Source: a virus. From it: DNA of 37,238 bases. The DNA lies in the IMG/VR virus record IMGVR_UViG_3300044846_000543, positions 1 through 37,238 of that record. The stretch is one strand, 5' to 3'. This document shows, in pieces, positions 31,442 through 37,238 of this stretch. The position numbers and the translations under genes are program-made. The notes beneath the pieces are model-generated. The model was not told the DNA's origin and did not search any database. It saw only the letters and a program-made list of their open reading frames with translations. Within the stretch, counting starts at the first letter, position 1. Each line of letters begins with the position of its first letter.

Positions 31442-31870
31442 CTAATCTAGGCATTCTTTTACGCAAATATCAACACCAGGCAGACTCGAATAAACCTTCG
31501 TAACGTGGATGTTTATGATCTGCGAGTCGTCATGGTAAACAACCCCGTTCATGCCATCTTCTACGCTCTTAAGGATATTGCTTGCGTCAGGCTTCTTGGT
31601 TGGTTTCTCTGACCCGTTATCAATGGCTTCTAACCGCTTTTTAGTGCATGACTTAGGGATTGGCACTCGAATATAGAGATAAAGGCTAACAGGGGTTCCC
31701 AATGGTTCAGACGCACCCATTGCCTCAATTGCAGCTTCTTTGATTAAGGCTTCGTAGGTTCTTGTCTTCTCAGGAGTGTATGTGCTGACAAAATTACCCC
31801 TCTTGACGTATCTAGCCCTTTGTTTGCCAACAGGGTTAGCGTCTACTTTAAAAGTCACCATAAAGGTCAT
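31442..31870 (-). CDS. rusA: RusA-like Holliday junction resolvase
   Basis: A 142-residue enzyme from ATG 31870 (ATGA overlap with the methyltransferase stop). It has the RusA pattern: N-terminal strand FKVDANPVGKQRARYVKRG, middle KPDASNILKSVEDGMNGVVY (D95, N98, K101, D105) and HDDSQIINIHVTKVY (D114/D115). The acidic residues coordinate magnesium to cut four-way junctions during replication and recombination. Partners with ERF in the opposite arm. An upstream in-frame extension is unlikely. Confidence 0.88.
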   Translation of the reverse strand: MTFMVTFKVDANPVGKQRARYVKRGNFVSTYTPEKTRTYEALIKEAAIEAMGASEPLGTPVSLYLYIRVPIPKSCTKKRLEAIDNGSEKPTKKPDASNILKSVEDGMNGVVYHDDSQIINIHVTKVYSSLPGVDICVKECLD

Positions 31871-32967
31871 TTTAGGATTCTCCATGCGGTAGCTGCACAC
31901 AAGGGGACTTGTCCATTACCAATGGCTTTAAGTCTGTCCACCCTAGCGTCCACCCCATGAGCCACTCTACCCAAGTCGGGTTCAGCTGCCCACCAGGCGC
32001 TGTCGGAGGCGTAAAAGTTTTGCTCTTCGTTGCGCCCCTTTCTACTGCGTAATCCAACCTGTCTCTTAGTTGCCCCGTCTGTCCTGCTCCCTTGTAGTCT
32101 GTTGAGCATGGAGTCGGAAACTTCTCCCTCTCCAGTTGCGCTACCGCACTCACCAGAGATACTTGATGAATCTTTTTTGCCATCAACTCCGCACTCATTG
32201 GACCCCTCTTCCCATCCCAAGCATTCGGAGTCGGAAACATTCTCCTGCCCACTATTGTTTCCAAGTTGGGATTCCTCTTTTCGTCCCATGCTGACTCTGG
32301 AGTTATCGTTGATGCCATTGCTGAACAACTGCGAGGAGTCGGAAACATCTCCTTCGGTGGCGGGTAGACTACTTGCTCCCTCAGAGTGGAGTGGGTTGTC
32401 CTGCCCTTCCTGTTGTTCTGATATTGTCGTTCCAAGGCTTCTGGATTTCTTGCGGGTAGTCCATCCATTACTGTTGGAGTGAGCCACAATCCAGATTCTG
32501 TCCCTTTGGTGGTTTGCACCAACGTCTTTTGCTCCCACAATTCCCCATTTCGCATCAAACCCCATTGAGGATAAGTCTCCGAGAACGGCTCCAAGTCCCC
32601 TAGAAACGAGCATTGGTGAGTTCTCCACATAGACGTACTCTGGTCCCACTTCGCAAATGATCCTCGCCATTTGTCTCCACATTCCTGATCGCTCTCCATC
32701 AAGTCCATCTCCTTTTCCTGCAATGGAAATGTCTTGACAAGGAAATCCTCCCGAAATGACTTGAGCAACTCCTCTCCAAGGTCTGCCGTCAAAGGTTTGA
32801 ACGTCATCCCAAATCGGGAAACTCGGGAGAAGGCCGTCATTTTGTCGGGCGGCAAGTACGCAAGCTGCGTATGGCTCCCATTCAACGGCACAGACTGTTC
32901 TCCATCCGAGAAGTTGTCCACCAAGTATTCCTCCACCAGCGCCTGCGAATAAAGCCAACTCATTCAA
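31867..32967 (-). CDS. dcm: DNA (cytosine-5) methyltransferase
   Basis: A 366-residue C5 methyltransferase. It has motif I FAGAGGG (7-13), motif IV GGFPCQDI with catalytic C77, motif VI VENSP (E115), motif VIII QRDRIWIVA (154-162) and motifs IX-X VDRLKAIGNGQVP with AATAW at the C-terminus. The region between (about 165-320), where target recognition normally lies, is Ser/Gly/Asn-rich with recurring V(S)DS. It likely protects phage DNA or blocks host restriction. The entire gene is overprinted in the +1 frame by a second long ORF. Confidence 0.88.
   Translation of the reverse strand: MNELALFAGAGGGILGGQLLGWRTVCAVEWEPYAACVLAARQNDGLLPSFPIWDDVQTFDGRPWRGVAQVISGGFPCQDISIAGKGDGLDGERSGMWRQMARIICEVGPEYVYVENSPMLVSRGLGAVLGDLSSMGFDAKWGIVGAKDVGANHQRDRIWIVAHSNSNGWTTRKKSRSLGTTISEQQEGQDNPLHSEGASSLPATEGDVSDSSQLFSNGINDNSRVSMGRKEESQLGNNSGQENVSDSECLGWEEGSNECGVDGKKDSSSISGECGSATGEGEVSDSMLNRLQGSRTDGATKRQVGLRSRKGRNEEQNFYASDSAWWAAEPDLGRVAHGVDARVDRLKAIGNGQVPLCAATAWRILK
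31872..32963 (-). CDS. Overprinted 363-codon ORF inside dcm
   Basis: A second open frame on the same strand, starting 4 bases after the dcm ATG and ending one base before the RusA ATG. It reads MSWLYSQALVEEYLVDNFSD, has MFPTP/KFPTP/WLTPT repeats, and ends GGQLNPTWVEWLMGWTLGWT DLK. I recognise both this start and the LNPxWVEWLMGxPxGWTDL ending from entries in many phage and prophage genomes. The dcm VSDS repeats and these FPTP repeats are the same DNA. Openness over 363 codons is unlikely by chance, but the two frames share composition constraints, so expression is not proved. Confidence 0.5.
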   Translation of the reverse strand: MSWLYSQALVEEYLVDNFSDGEQSVPLNGSHTQLAYLPPDKMTAFSRVSRFGMTFKPLTADLGEELLKSFREDFLVKTFPLQEKEMDLMESDQECGDKWRGSFAKWDQSTSMWRTHQCSFLGDLEPFSETYPQWGLMRNGELWEQKTLVQTTKGTESGLWLTPTVMDGLPARNPEALERQYQNNRKGRTTHSTLREQVVYPPPKEMFPTPRSCSAMASTITPESAWDEKRNPNLETIVGRRMFPTPNAWDGKRGPMSAELMAKKIHQVSLVSAVAQLEREKFPTPCSTDYKGAGQTGQLRDRLDYAVERGATKSKTFTPPTAPGGQLNPTWVEWLMGWTLGWTDLKPLVMDKSPCVQLPHGES

Positions 32968-33172
32968 TTTGTCCTTCTTTCATTCTTGACATATAGGTCC
33001 TGACTCGATCTCTTGCGCCTGATCCATAAACCTTTTCGCAACGCTCAAGCCTGGCACGAACAAAATCGTTATCTCTGTTTGATTGCCAAGTTCGGTATAT
33101 TTCCCTTGCTTCGGCTTTCTCCAGAACAACTCTGTCTCCTGCATTGGATATGTTTTTTCTGCTATACGCCAT
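32960..33172 (-). CDS. Small hypothetical protein, 70 aa
   Basis: A 70-residue basic helical protein (AEAREIYRTWQSNRDNDFVR, then LERCEKVYGSGARDRVRTYM). It overlaps the dcm start by 8 bases. Possibly nucleic-acid binding given Arg content and neighbours. Unrecognised. Confidence 0.62.
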   Translation of the reverse strand: MAYSRKNISNAGDRVVLEKAEAREIYRTWQSNRDNDFVRARLERCEKVYGSGARDRVRTYMSRMKEGQIE

Positions 33173-33183
33173 TGGTATATACC

Positions 33184-33291
33184 CTAGTCCAAGTCACCAG
33201 TAAGTTCTAATGCTTGATTGATTAGACGTACGGGATATGGTACGCCTTCCTTGACTCTGTCTAGCAGTCTCATGGCTTCAAAATAGTTCAA
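33184..33291 (-). CDS. 35-aa microprotein with TTG start
   Basis: TTG (33289-33291) overlaps the TGA of the replication gene as TTGA, with an AGGAG site six bases upstream inside that gene. The product LNYFEAMRLLDRVKEGVPYP then VRLINQALELTGDL has the shape of a small helical phage protein pattern I know (VRxGxPxPxxxINxALxxTGDL). It may help the adjacent DUF1376 protein. An internal ATG at codon 7 is the alternative start. Confidence 0.62.
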   Translation of the reverse strand: MNYFEAMRLLDRVKEGVPYPVRLINQALELTGDLD

Positions 33292-34040
33292 GCTTTTCTC
33301 CTGAAAGAATTAAGAATTTCTCGCTCTGCCGCTGTTGGAGGGCGAGTTGTTTTTTCATCAGCCTTGATCTTCTCAAGCGCAGGGTCAGGCTCATTTGATG
33401 GCGCAACTGTGAGCCTCACAACATCATAGGGATTCGGCTTAACAGCTTTAGTGTTGCGTACCCAATTACGCCATGTTGCATCCCAATCAAGCTTCACACC
33501 CTTTTGACCTGCTTGGGCAATCCAATAATCTTTGAACTGTTCAGCAACCTGACGCACATCTAGGTCAGGTCTTTCCTTAGTAGCCCAATCTCCCATTGAT
33601 TTACTAAGAAACCAGTCTTGAGATAGGCGTGAGCCTTTCTTGCTCTTCTCTTTTGTGTTATGTGTAATAGGTAATGTGTTATGTGTAGCATTGCTATCGG
33701 ATTGCGTTGGCAATGCGTTCGCATTCTTCTTACCCCATCTAGCCTTGGCAGAGGCACTAGCCTTCTCTGATTTAATGCCAACTTTAAGCAATTCCTGAAT
33801 AACTCTGAGATTAATCCACCCATCTTCTCTCAATTCAAAGTATTCGTTTAATACGATTCCAATGCTTTCGCTATGCGTTCGCATACGAATTTGTCTAGCA
33901 ATCTCATCTAGGTCTACTGGAAGTGGTTTTTCATGCAAGTAAGACCAATCAAGCATCCTGCGAAAAGCAAGATCTTCAATCTCGGAAAGGTGCATGGTGT
34001 GACTGTTGTAGTCACCAATATTAAATTGGTAATAGTGCAT
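33288..34040 (-). CDS. DUF1376-type replication protein
   Basis: A 250-residue protein. The N-terminus (MHYYQFNIGDYNSHTMHLSE, then DLAFRRMLDWSYLHEKPLP) is the DUF1376/YdaU winged-helix domain that takes the place of lambda O-type initiators in many phages. A Lys/Ser-rich linker follows, then a second domain (WDATWRNWVRNT and neighbours), the typical C-terminal segment of phage replisome organisers. It probably binds the origin and recruits the host helicase. ATG 34040 is chosen because family members begin MHYYQFNIGDY; a TTG six codons upstream is possible. Confidence 0.85.
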   Translation of the reverse strand: MHYYQFNIGDYNSHTMHLSEIEDLAFRRMLDWSYLHEKPLPVDLDEIARQIRMRTHSESIGIVLNEYFELREDGWINLRVIQELLKVGIKSEKASASAKARWGKKNANALPTQSDSNATHNTLPITHNTKEKSKKGSRLSQDWFLSKSMGDWATKERPDLDVRQVAEQFKDYWIAQAGQKGVKLDWDATWRNWVRNTKAVKPNPYDVVRLTVAPSNEPDPALEKIKADEKTTRPPTAAEREILNSFRRKA

Positions 34041-34082
34041 AGCTGTCTCATGTTCCAATTCTCCCTAAAAGAAACTGCGGCA

Positions 34083-34125
34083 GGAGGGGAGACTTCTCTT
34101 TTCGGTGGGATAATTACTCCCCACC
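34083..34125 (-). promoter_or_regulatory. Possible alternative-hairpin leader of the replication gene
   Basis: In the minus-strand leader before the DUF1376 gene, GGTGGGGAG (34125-34117) can pair with CCCACC (34109-34104), giving a 6-bp hairpin. It can instead pair with CTCCCCTCC (34091-34083), giving eight pairs and one mismatch. The two folds exclude each other, as in attenuators or riboregulators. No T-run follows either stem, so effects on translation or RNA stability are more likely than termination. Confidence 0.35.
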
Positions 34126-34148
34126 TAGCCGTGTTTCAAAACATTGTA

Positions 34149-34511
34149 TCAAATAAATTGATTATTTGTAATTTCATTTGTTGGTTGTCTGCCAAGCAAT
34201 CTGACGGCCTGGGCGTTCATATTCGCATATTCAGACTTAGTGAAGATGCCTTTAGCGTTTCTAATGTCAAACGGGTTCAGCAGATCACGAGGCTCTTCAG
34301 CCTTTTCAGCCTCAATCATATGTGGCTCTAACGTGTACTGAGAAACCCAAGAACGTCCTAACTTAATTTTGCCAATTTTTAGTTTTTTCTTGTAACTCAT
34401 CTTTGTGCAACAAGCTGCAATGGATAGTCTTGGGATGCCAGTTAAGTCTTCTATTTGGTAGGACGTTAGTGGTCCATTTTGTAGGCATCTGATAACTGCT
34501 TCTTGGGTCAT
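34149..34511 (-). CDS. Winged-helix DNA-binding protein
   Basis: A 120-residue protein from ATG 34511 (AGGAA site; ATGA overlap with the upstream gene). Residues 1-40 (MTQEAVIRCLQNGPLTSYQI, then EDLTGIPRLSIAACCTKMSY) are a helix-turn-helix, followed by a KLGRSWVSQYTL wing. The C-terminus is polar. It could control the leftward replication operon, where it is the second gene, or bind origin DNA. Confidence 0.7.
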   Translation of the reverse strand: MTQEAVIRCLQNGPLTSYQIEDLTGIPRLSIAACCTKMSYKKKLKIGKIKLGRSWVSQYTLEPHMIEAEKAEEPRDLLNPFDIRNAKGIFTKSEYANMNAQAVRLLGRQPTNEITNNQFI

Positions 34512-34687
34512 TGGTAAAGTTCCTGAATGTTGATGGGGCGGTTTATGTGGTTTTCTATTGTTCTGCAAAGCAAAGCGGTCACTGCGGCATTGAAGTCCTC
34601 TGGTTCGGTTACGTAAGCATTAGCCATTGTGATTGCGTAATCAAGCAATGTTTCTGCACAAGTTTGTTCAATTTGTTCGATGTTCAT
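34508..34687 (-). CDS. 59-aa acidic helical protein, first gene of leftward operon
   Basis: A short gene whose TGA overlaps the next ATG (34508-34511). The product MNIEQIEQTCAETLLDYAIT then MANAYVTEPEDFNAAVTALL is helical and acidic. The leader TAGGCTACTCACATG resembles the AGGCxTACA leader of the rightward early genes. Unrecognised. Confidence 0.65.
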   Translation of the reverse strand: MNIEQIEQTCAETLLDYAITMANAYVTEPEDFNAAVTALLCRTIENHINRPINIQELYQ

Positions 34688-34810
34688 GTGAGTAGCCTAG
34701 CATGATAAAAAAGTTGCGTAAATTAGGGAAAACCCCTATGTAAATTCAGGAATGTATGTGGCACATTATGGGTGTGGGCAAACAGTAACCCACGCTTAAC
34801 AGGAGTAAAT
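34688..34810. promoter_or_regulatory. Divergent promoter region at 34.7 kb
   Basis: A 123-base gap between divergent operons. TTGCGT and TATGTA are 17 bp apart on plus; TATCAT (5/6 to the -10 consensus) lies on minus with only a weak -35. An inverted element TTAGGGAAAACCCCTA (GGGAAAACCC at 34726-34735), close to the GGGTAAACCC elements of the central region, sits inside both possible promoters. A single regulator could thus control both arms. Confidence 0.5.
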
Positions 34811-35011
34811 ATGCCGATTCTTAATGGGAAAAAGGTTGTAGACCTAGAAGTAGATGGAGTAGATAGCACAGACTTTCCAGATTTCTGTGATGCATACTTT
34901 TCAGGTGGATGCTATGAAGATGGAACGCCATTGACAGAAGATGAGTTGAATAAGCTCACCGATCTGGCGGGTGATGTTCTGTGGACAATGGCTTATGAAA
35001 GTTTCCACTAA
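34811..35011 (+). CDS. Hypothetical protein, 66 aa
   Basis: A 66-residue acidic protein from ATG 34811 (AACAGGAG site); a longer frame reaches upstream into the promoter. Blocks: VDLEVDGVDSTDFPDFCDAY, then FSGGCYEDGTPLTEDELNKL. It is the first gene of the recombination operon. The pattern of acidic loops and a C-terminal helix recurs in small phage proteins; no function is known. Confidence 0.68.
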   Translation: MPILNGKKVVDLEVDGVDSTDFPDFCDAYFSGGCYEDGTPLTEDELNKLTDLAGDVLWTMAYESFH

Positions 35012-35193
35012 TGAAAACACTATTTGAACAGTATTCTGAACACTTTTCAGACATACACTACTGCCCTTACTGCCTGGCAATCAAAGGGGATAAAATAGTT
35101 TGCTGCCAGGAAGCAGACTTTATCGAGTTCAAGGATTTATATCCTGAACAACAAAAAGAGATTATTCAACAAGAGTTAGACGATAATTTTTAA
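35011..35193 (+). CDS. Small cysteine-containing hypothetical protein
   Basis: A 60-residue protein with CPYCLAIKGDKIVCCQEADF, a CxxC...CC arrangement that may bind one zinc. Acidic C-terminus. It shares one base with the previous stop. Unrecognised; probably a helper of the downstream recombination genes. Confidence 0.62.
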   Translation: MKTLFEQYSEHFSDIHYCPYCLAIKGDKIVCCQEADFIEFKDLYPEQQKEIIQQELDDNF

Positions 35194-35202
35194 GGAAATA
35201 TC

Positions 35203-35820
35203 ATGGGTGTACATAAAAAACTGATGGAAGCAAGGATTGCCTTGCAAGCGGCTCCACTAAAAAAGTCAGGCCACAACAAGTTTGCGGGGTATCAATACTT
35301 TGAACTTGGAGACTTTTTACCTACAATTAACCAAATCTTCTACAAAGTAGGTTTGTGCGGTGTAGTGTCATTTGACAAGGAGCTGGCTACTCTGTGCATT
35401 ACAGATACAGATGATGGCTCACAGATCGTTCTGACAAGCCCTATGGCAGAAGCTAACCTAAAGGGTTGCCATCCAATTCAAAACCTAGGGGCTGTAGAAA
35501 CGTACACTAGAAGATACCTATGGGTATCAGCAATGGAGATTGTTGAGCATGATGCACTTGATTCTTCTCCTCCAGTAAGAGAAGAGAAGCAAGCCCCTGT
35601 GATTACACCAACACAAGGTGCAATGGATAGCATCCCAGAAGATGAGCAGAATTATCTCAGAGAGTTAGCAATGGAGTTGATTGCTATCTGTGAGAAGGAA
35701 GAACCTAAGACAGCTTGGGTAAAGTTGGAATCAGAGAACCTAGATAGCGAACAAAAAGTCGCTCTATGGACTTTGCTTCCTAGTAAAGTAAGAAGTGCAT
35801 TAAAGAATGCGAAAGGTTAA
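35203..35820 (+). CDS. erf: ERF-family single-strand annealing recombinase
   Basis: A 205-residue protein with the ERF pattern: [20 protein letters not shown] then [20 protein letters not shown] at the N-terminus and [20 protein letters not shown], the ERF-specific Gly-(A/S)-x-x-(T/S)-Y-x-R-R-Y motif, near residues 100-112. Family members anneal complementary single strands for phage recombination. The C-terminal third is helical and acidic. The downstream SSB-like protein and RusA are natural partners. Confidence 0.82.
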   Translation: MGVHKKLMEARIALQAAPLKKSGHNKFAGYQYFELGDFLPTINQIFYKVGLCGVVSFDKELATLCITDTDDGSQIVLTSPMAEANLKGCHPIQNLGAVETYTRRYLWVSAMEIVEHDALDSSPPVREEKQAPVITPTQGAMDSIPEDEQNYLRELAMELIAICEKEEPKTAWVKLESENLDSEQKVALWTLLPSKVRSALKNAKG

Positions 35821-35821
35821 T

Positions 35822-36067
35822 ATGGAAAAGCGTGATAACTCTGGTGTTCTGTTTAAGAACGATAAGAAAGAAATACCAAACCACCCCGATTACAAGGGCA
35901 ACATCACAGTAAATGGTCAGGACTTCTGGCTATCTGCTTGGATCAAAGAGGGTAAAGGTGGCAAGTTTATGGGCTTGGCATTGTCTCCAAAGGATCAACA
36001 AGCTCCACAAAAAGCAAAACCCAAGAGTTCAGGCTTTGATGATATGCCTGATGACATTCCATTTTGA
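35822..36067 (+). CDS. SSB-like protein with acidic C-terminal tip
   Basis: An 81-residue protein from ATG 35822 (AAAGG site), one base after the ERF stop. The body ([20 protein letters not shown], then [20 protein letters not shown]) resembles a minimal OB-like domain of the DUF736 type. The tail [16 protein letters not shown] copies the acidic, Phe-terminated tip by which bacterial SSB recruits repair and replication proteins. Single-strand binding is inferred. Its place after ERF fits. Confidence 0.72.
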   Translation: MEKRDNSGVLFKNDKKEIPNHPDYKGNITVNGQDFWLSAWIKEGKGGKFMGLALSPKDQQAPQKAKPKSSGFDDMPDDIPF

Positions 36068-36081
36068 GTTAATATAACCAC

Positions 36082-36137
36082 GGGGGGAGAGCTGTGCAAA
36101 GGATTTTCCTAGCTTGCAGACGAGCAGTTTTCCCTCC
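36082..36137 (+). ncRNA. Highly structured RNA element between SSB-like and wHTH genes
   Basis: In the 88-base intercistronic gap, GGGGGGAGAGCTG (36082-36094) pairs fully with CAGTTTTCCCTCC (36125-36137): 13 contiguous pairs, four of them G-U. Inside, TGCAA/TTGCA (36095-36099 / 36114-36118) and AGGA/TCCT (36100-36103 / 36107-36110) close on a TTT loop. Unpaired bases (AGC, GACGAG) lie only on the 3' side. It ends 7 bases before the next gene's leader (TAATAGGAG). It has no T-run. A cis-regulatory RNA, processing site or small RNA is likely. Confidence 0.6.
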
Positions 36138-36155
36138 ACCTAATAGGAGTTAATG

Positions 36156-36494
36156 ATGAGTTTACTAACGAGCGTGTATTTTAAAGATACCTTTAACAGA
36201 CTCTTTGGTTCAGAGCCAAAGATGATGGTCAGGACCACAGATCCAGACACAAGCATGGATGCTGCTGATAGGGTTGACTCAACAACACTTGAGCAACAGG
36301 TCTATGAAGTTATAGCCAAGCATCCTGACGGGTGCATTGCAGAGGAAGTTATGTCTTACTTCCCCAATCATGGAGTACAAACAATTAGTCCACGATTTGC
36401 ACCGCTACTTCGCAAGGGTCTTATAGAAGACACAGGCGAAAGACGCAAGGCTGCTACAGGCCATTCTCAACGTGTTTTGAAAGCAATTAAATGA
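36156..36494 (+). CDS. Winged-helix-like phage protein
   Basis: A 112-residue protein. The segment RTTDPDTSMDAADRVDSTTL, then EQQVYEVIAKHPDGCIAEEV and ISPRFAPLLRKGLIEDTGER is a recurrent phage winged-helix pattern. ATG 36156 has better spacing (6 bases) to AGGAG than the ATG one codon earlier. Likely DNA binding; possibly controls late switching or replication. Follows the structured RNA element. Confidence 0.72.
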   Translation: MSLLTSVYFKDTFNRLFGSEPKMMVRTTDPDTSMDAADRVDSTTLEQQVYEVIAKHPDGCIAEEVMSYFPNHGVQTISPRFAPLLRKGLIEDTGERRKAATGHSQRVLKAIK

Positions 36495-36673
36495 TAGAAA
36501 AACCCCCGTATTCAAAGATCAGTTATCCATCTATGCCAAACAAAGATTTCAAATGGGAATCAGGTTCGGATGTCCAAGCTATTTGGAGAAAGCATGGATG
36601 GACTCCACCCTCAGAGAAAATGCTTCCACCACCACCAGAGAAATATCAAGAACCTTTAAGGAGAGTGAGATGA
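36491..36673 (+). CDS. Small proline-rich protein, 60 aa
   Basis: A 60-residue protein with a KWESGSDVQAIWRKHGWTPP block and a Pro-rich end (PPPPEKYQEPLRRVR). The 'VQAxWRxxGWTPPSE' pattern is seen in many small phage proteins of unknown function. It overlaps both neighbours by 4 bases (ATGA). Confidence 0.7.
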   Translation: MIEKPPYSKISYPSMPNKDFKWESGSDVQAIWRKHGWTPPSEKMLPPPPEKYQEPLRRVR

Positions 36674-36840
36674 CTAAAGATTTGCATGAAACTTCAATGA
36701 AAGAAGTGCAAAAAATTCAACCTGAATGGCAAGGTCTTACAGAAGAGGAGTTTGTTTACTTTTGCTCTTATGTTGACCATGACACTCTTAGCCAAATTGA
36801 AAATGTTTTAAGGGATAAAAATGAGTTACGCAGCAGTTGA
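36670..36840 (+). CDS. Hypothetical protein, 56 aa
   Basis: Starts at ATG 36670 in an ATGA overlap; a longer frame upstream is the shadow of the proline-rich gene. The product (IQPEWQGLTEEEFVYFCSYV, then DHDTLSQIENVLRDKNELRS) is a small acidic helical protein. It overlaps mazG by 20 bases. Function unknown. Confidence 0.62.
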   Translation: MTKDLHETSMKEVQKIQPEWQGLTEEEFVYFCSYVDHDTLSQIENVLRDKNELRSS

Positions 36841-37129
36841 AATCAAAATAATCCAATGGGCAGAAGCCCGTAAGATTATTCCTAACAGTACACCAGACGT
36901 TCAGCTTCTCAAAGCAATGTCAGAGATGGGAGAACTAGCAGATGCCACGATTAAACATGACAAAGAAGCTGTTATTGACGCTGTTGGTGATGTCATGGTC
37001 TGTCTTATTAACTACTGCGCTCTTCAGGACATACATCTGGTAGACTGCATGGAAGTTGCATACGATCAGATCAAGAATCGTAGGGGTACTCTTTTGCCCA
37101 ATGGAGTCTTCCAGAAGGAAATTACTTAG
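36821..37129 (+). CDS. mazG: MazG-like nucleotide pyrophosphohydrolase
   Basis: A 102-residue all-helical protein. EMGELADA (E35, E38) and EAVIDAVGDVMVCLINYC (E49, D53, D57) reproduce the MazG-type ExxE...ExxD metal site that hydrolyses nucleoside triphosphates to monophosphate and pyrophosphate. Phage members may clean up altered nucleotides or affect (p)ppGpp signals. It is the last gene of the recombination operon. The stop overlaps the convergent membrane ORF on the other strand. Confidence 0.8.
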   Translation: MSYAAVEIKIIQWAEARKIIPNSTPDVQLLKAMSEMGELADATIKHDKEAVIDAVGDVMVCLINYCALQDIHLVDCMEVAYDQIKNRRGTLLPNGVFQKEIT

Positions 37130-37238
37130 CCAGTAAGTACAGTCCGACATTTGAGAAAGCATAACCCGCATAGACAATAGCCATGTGTGGGTTATCTTTC
37201 CAAAGCTGTTCACCAGCAATGTAGGCGTAAATAGCCCC
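37067..37238. repeat. Right copy of imperfect terminal redundancy
   Basis: Same locus as bases 1-172, without indels and with nine substitutions. The window therefore runs slightly more than once around the circle. Confidence 0.9.
37122..37238 (-). CDS. 47-aa membrane microprotein, truncated second copy
   Basis: Residues 10-47 of the microprotein at 56-199, cut by the window end. All seven base differences from the first copy are silent (e.g. AAC/AAT, GTG/GTC, GGT/GGA, CTT/CTG, TAT/TAC), so the encoded residues are identical. Not a separate gene in the circular genome. Confidence 0.8.
   Translation of the reverse strand, partial: GAIYAYIAGEQLWKDNPHMAIVYAGYAFSNVGLYLLAK

Noticed and set aside
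32030-32482. Plus-strand ORF of 150 codons opposite dcm
   Set aside because: Ser/Leu/Pro-rich antisense shadow of the repetitive methyltransferase region, with no ribosome site or recognisable motif. Only the same-strand +1 frame is supported.
1-37238. Integrase, repressor-type lysogeny module, tRNA genes or attachment site
   Set aside because: None was found by reading. The regulators present (ribbon-helix-helix, winged-helix) do not by themselves indicate lysogeny.

Overview
This 37.2 kb window looks like an essentially complete, circularly closed genome of a small tailed phage (Caudoviricetes). No host gene, rRNA or tRNA was seen. Bases 1-172 repeat as 37067-37238 without indels but with 9 substitutions, so the unique genome is about 37,066 bp and the two ends come from slightly different strain variants. 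The portal, capsid, adaptor and tail-hub proteins resemble the SU10/P22-like short-tailed (podovirus) type. The DUF1376-type replication protein, RusA, the cytosine methyltransferase and the general style suggest an environmental phage of a proteobacterium, perhaps a freshwater Burkholderiales host. The host is inference only.

Layout. (1) About 25457 down to 56, minus strand: the late operon. In order of transcription it holds the small and large terminase subunits, a terminator, small basic proteins, portal, scaffold, major capsid protein, a second terminator, a glycosyltransferase, adaptor, repeat-rich fibre proteins, tail hub, putative ejection proteins, a transglycosylase, a lysis cluster of tiny membrane genes plus holin and endolysin with an HNH homing-type nuclease among them, then a HExxH protein and a metallophosphoesterase. 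(2) 25458-26157: a 700-base control region with five GGGTAAACCC elements, several inverted repeats and a sigma70-like rightward promoter. (3) 26158-29216, plus strand: an early operon of eleven small genes, all unrecognised except a GP88-type protein, ending at a hairpin terminator. (4) 29257-29590: a non-coding segment with twin operator-like repeats. (5) 34687 down to 29591, minus strand: small regulators, DUF1376 replication protein, cytosine methyltransferase (overprinted by a second 363-codon frame), RusA, a class I methyltransferase, a ribbon-helix-helix protein and an HNH protein. (6) 34811-37129, plus strand: ERF annealing protein, an SSB-like protein, a strongly structured RNA element, a winged-helix protein and a MazG-like pyrophosphohydrolase, converging on the late operon.

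How it works together. No polymerase, RNA polymerase, integrase or clear CI-type repressor is visible, so replication and transcription probably depend on the host. The phage adds initiation (DUF1376), recombination (ERF, SSB-like, RusA), DNA modification and nucleotide clean-up. Transcription seems organised by two divergent control regions (25.5-26.2 kb and 34.7 kb) that share a GGGT/ACCC inverted motif. A ribbon-helix-helix gene may act through paired sites at 25.98 and 30.38 kb.

Genes are packed tightly with many 1-8 base overlaps (ATGA, TAATG, GTGA, TTGA). I used these and Shine-Dalgarno spacing to choose starts and to recover ten complete genes shorter than 60 codons, plus a partial second copy of one of them. 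The most notable observations are the dual-coding methyltransferase locus, the 56-nt RNA hairpin at 36082-36137, the repeated operator motifs, a virion protein built from exactly nine 20-residue plus five 10-residue repeats, and a 47-residue membrane microprotein whose two strain copies differ only synonymously.
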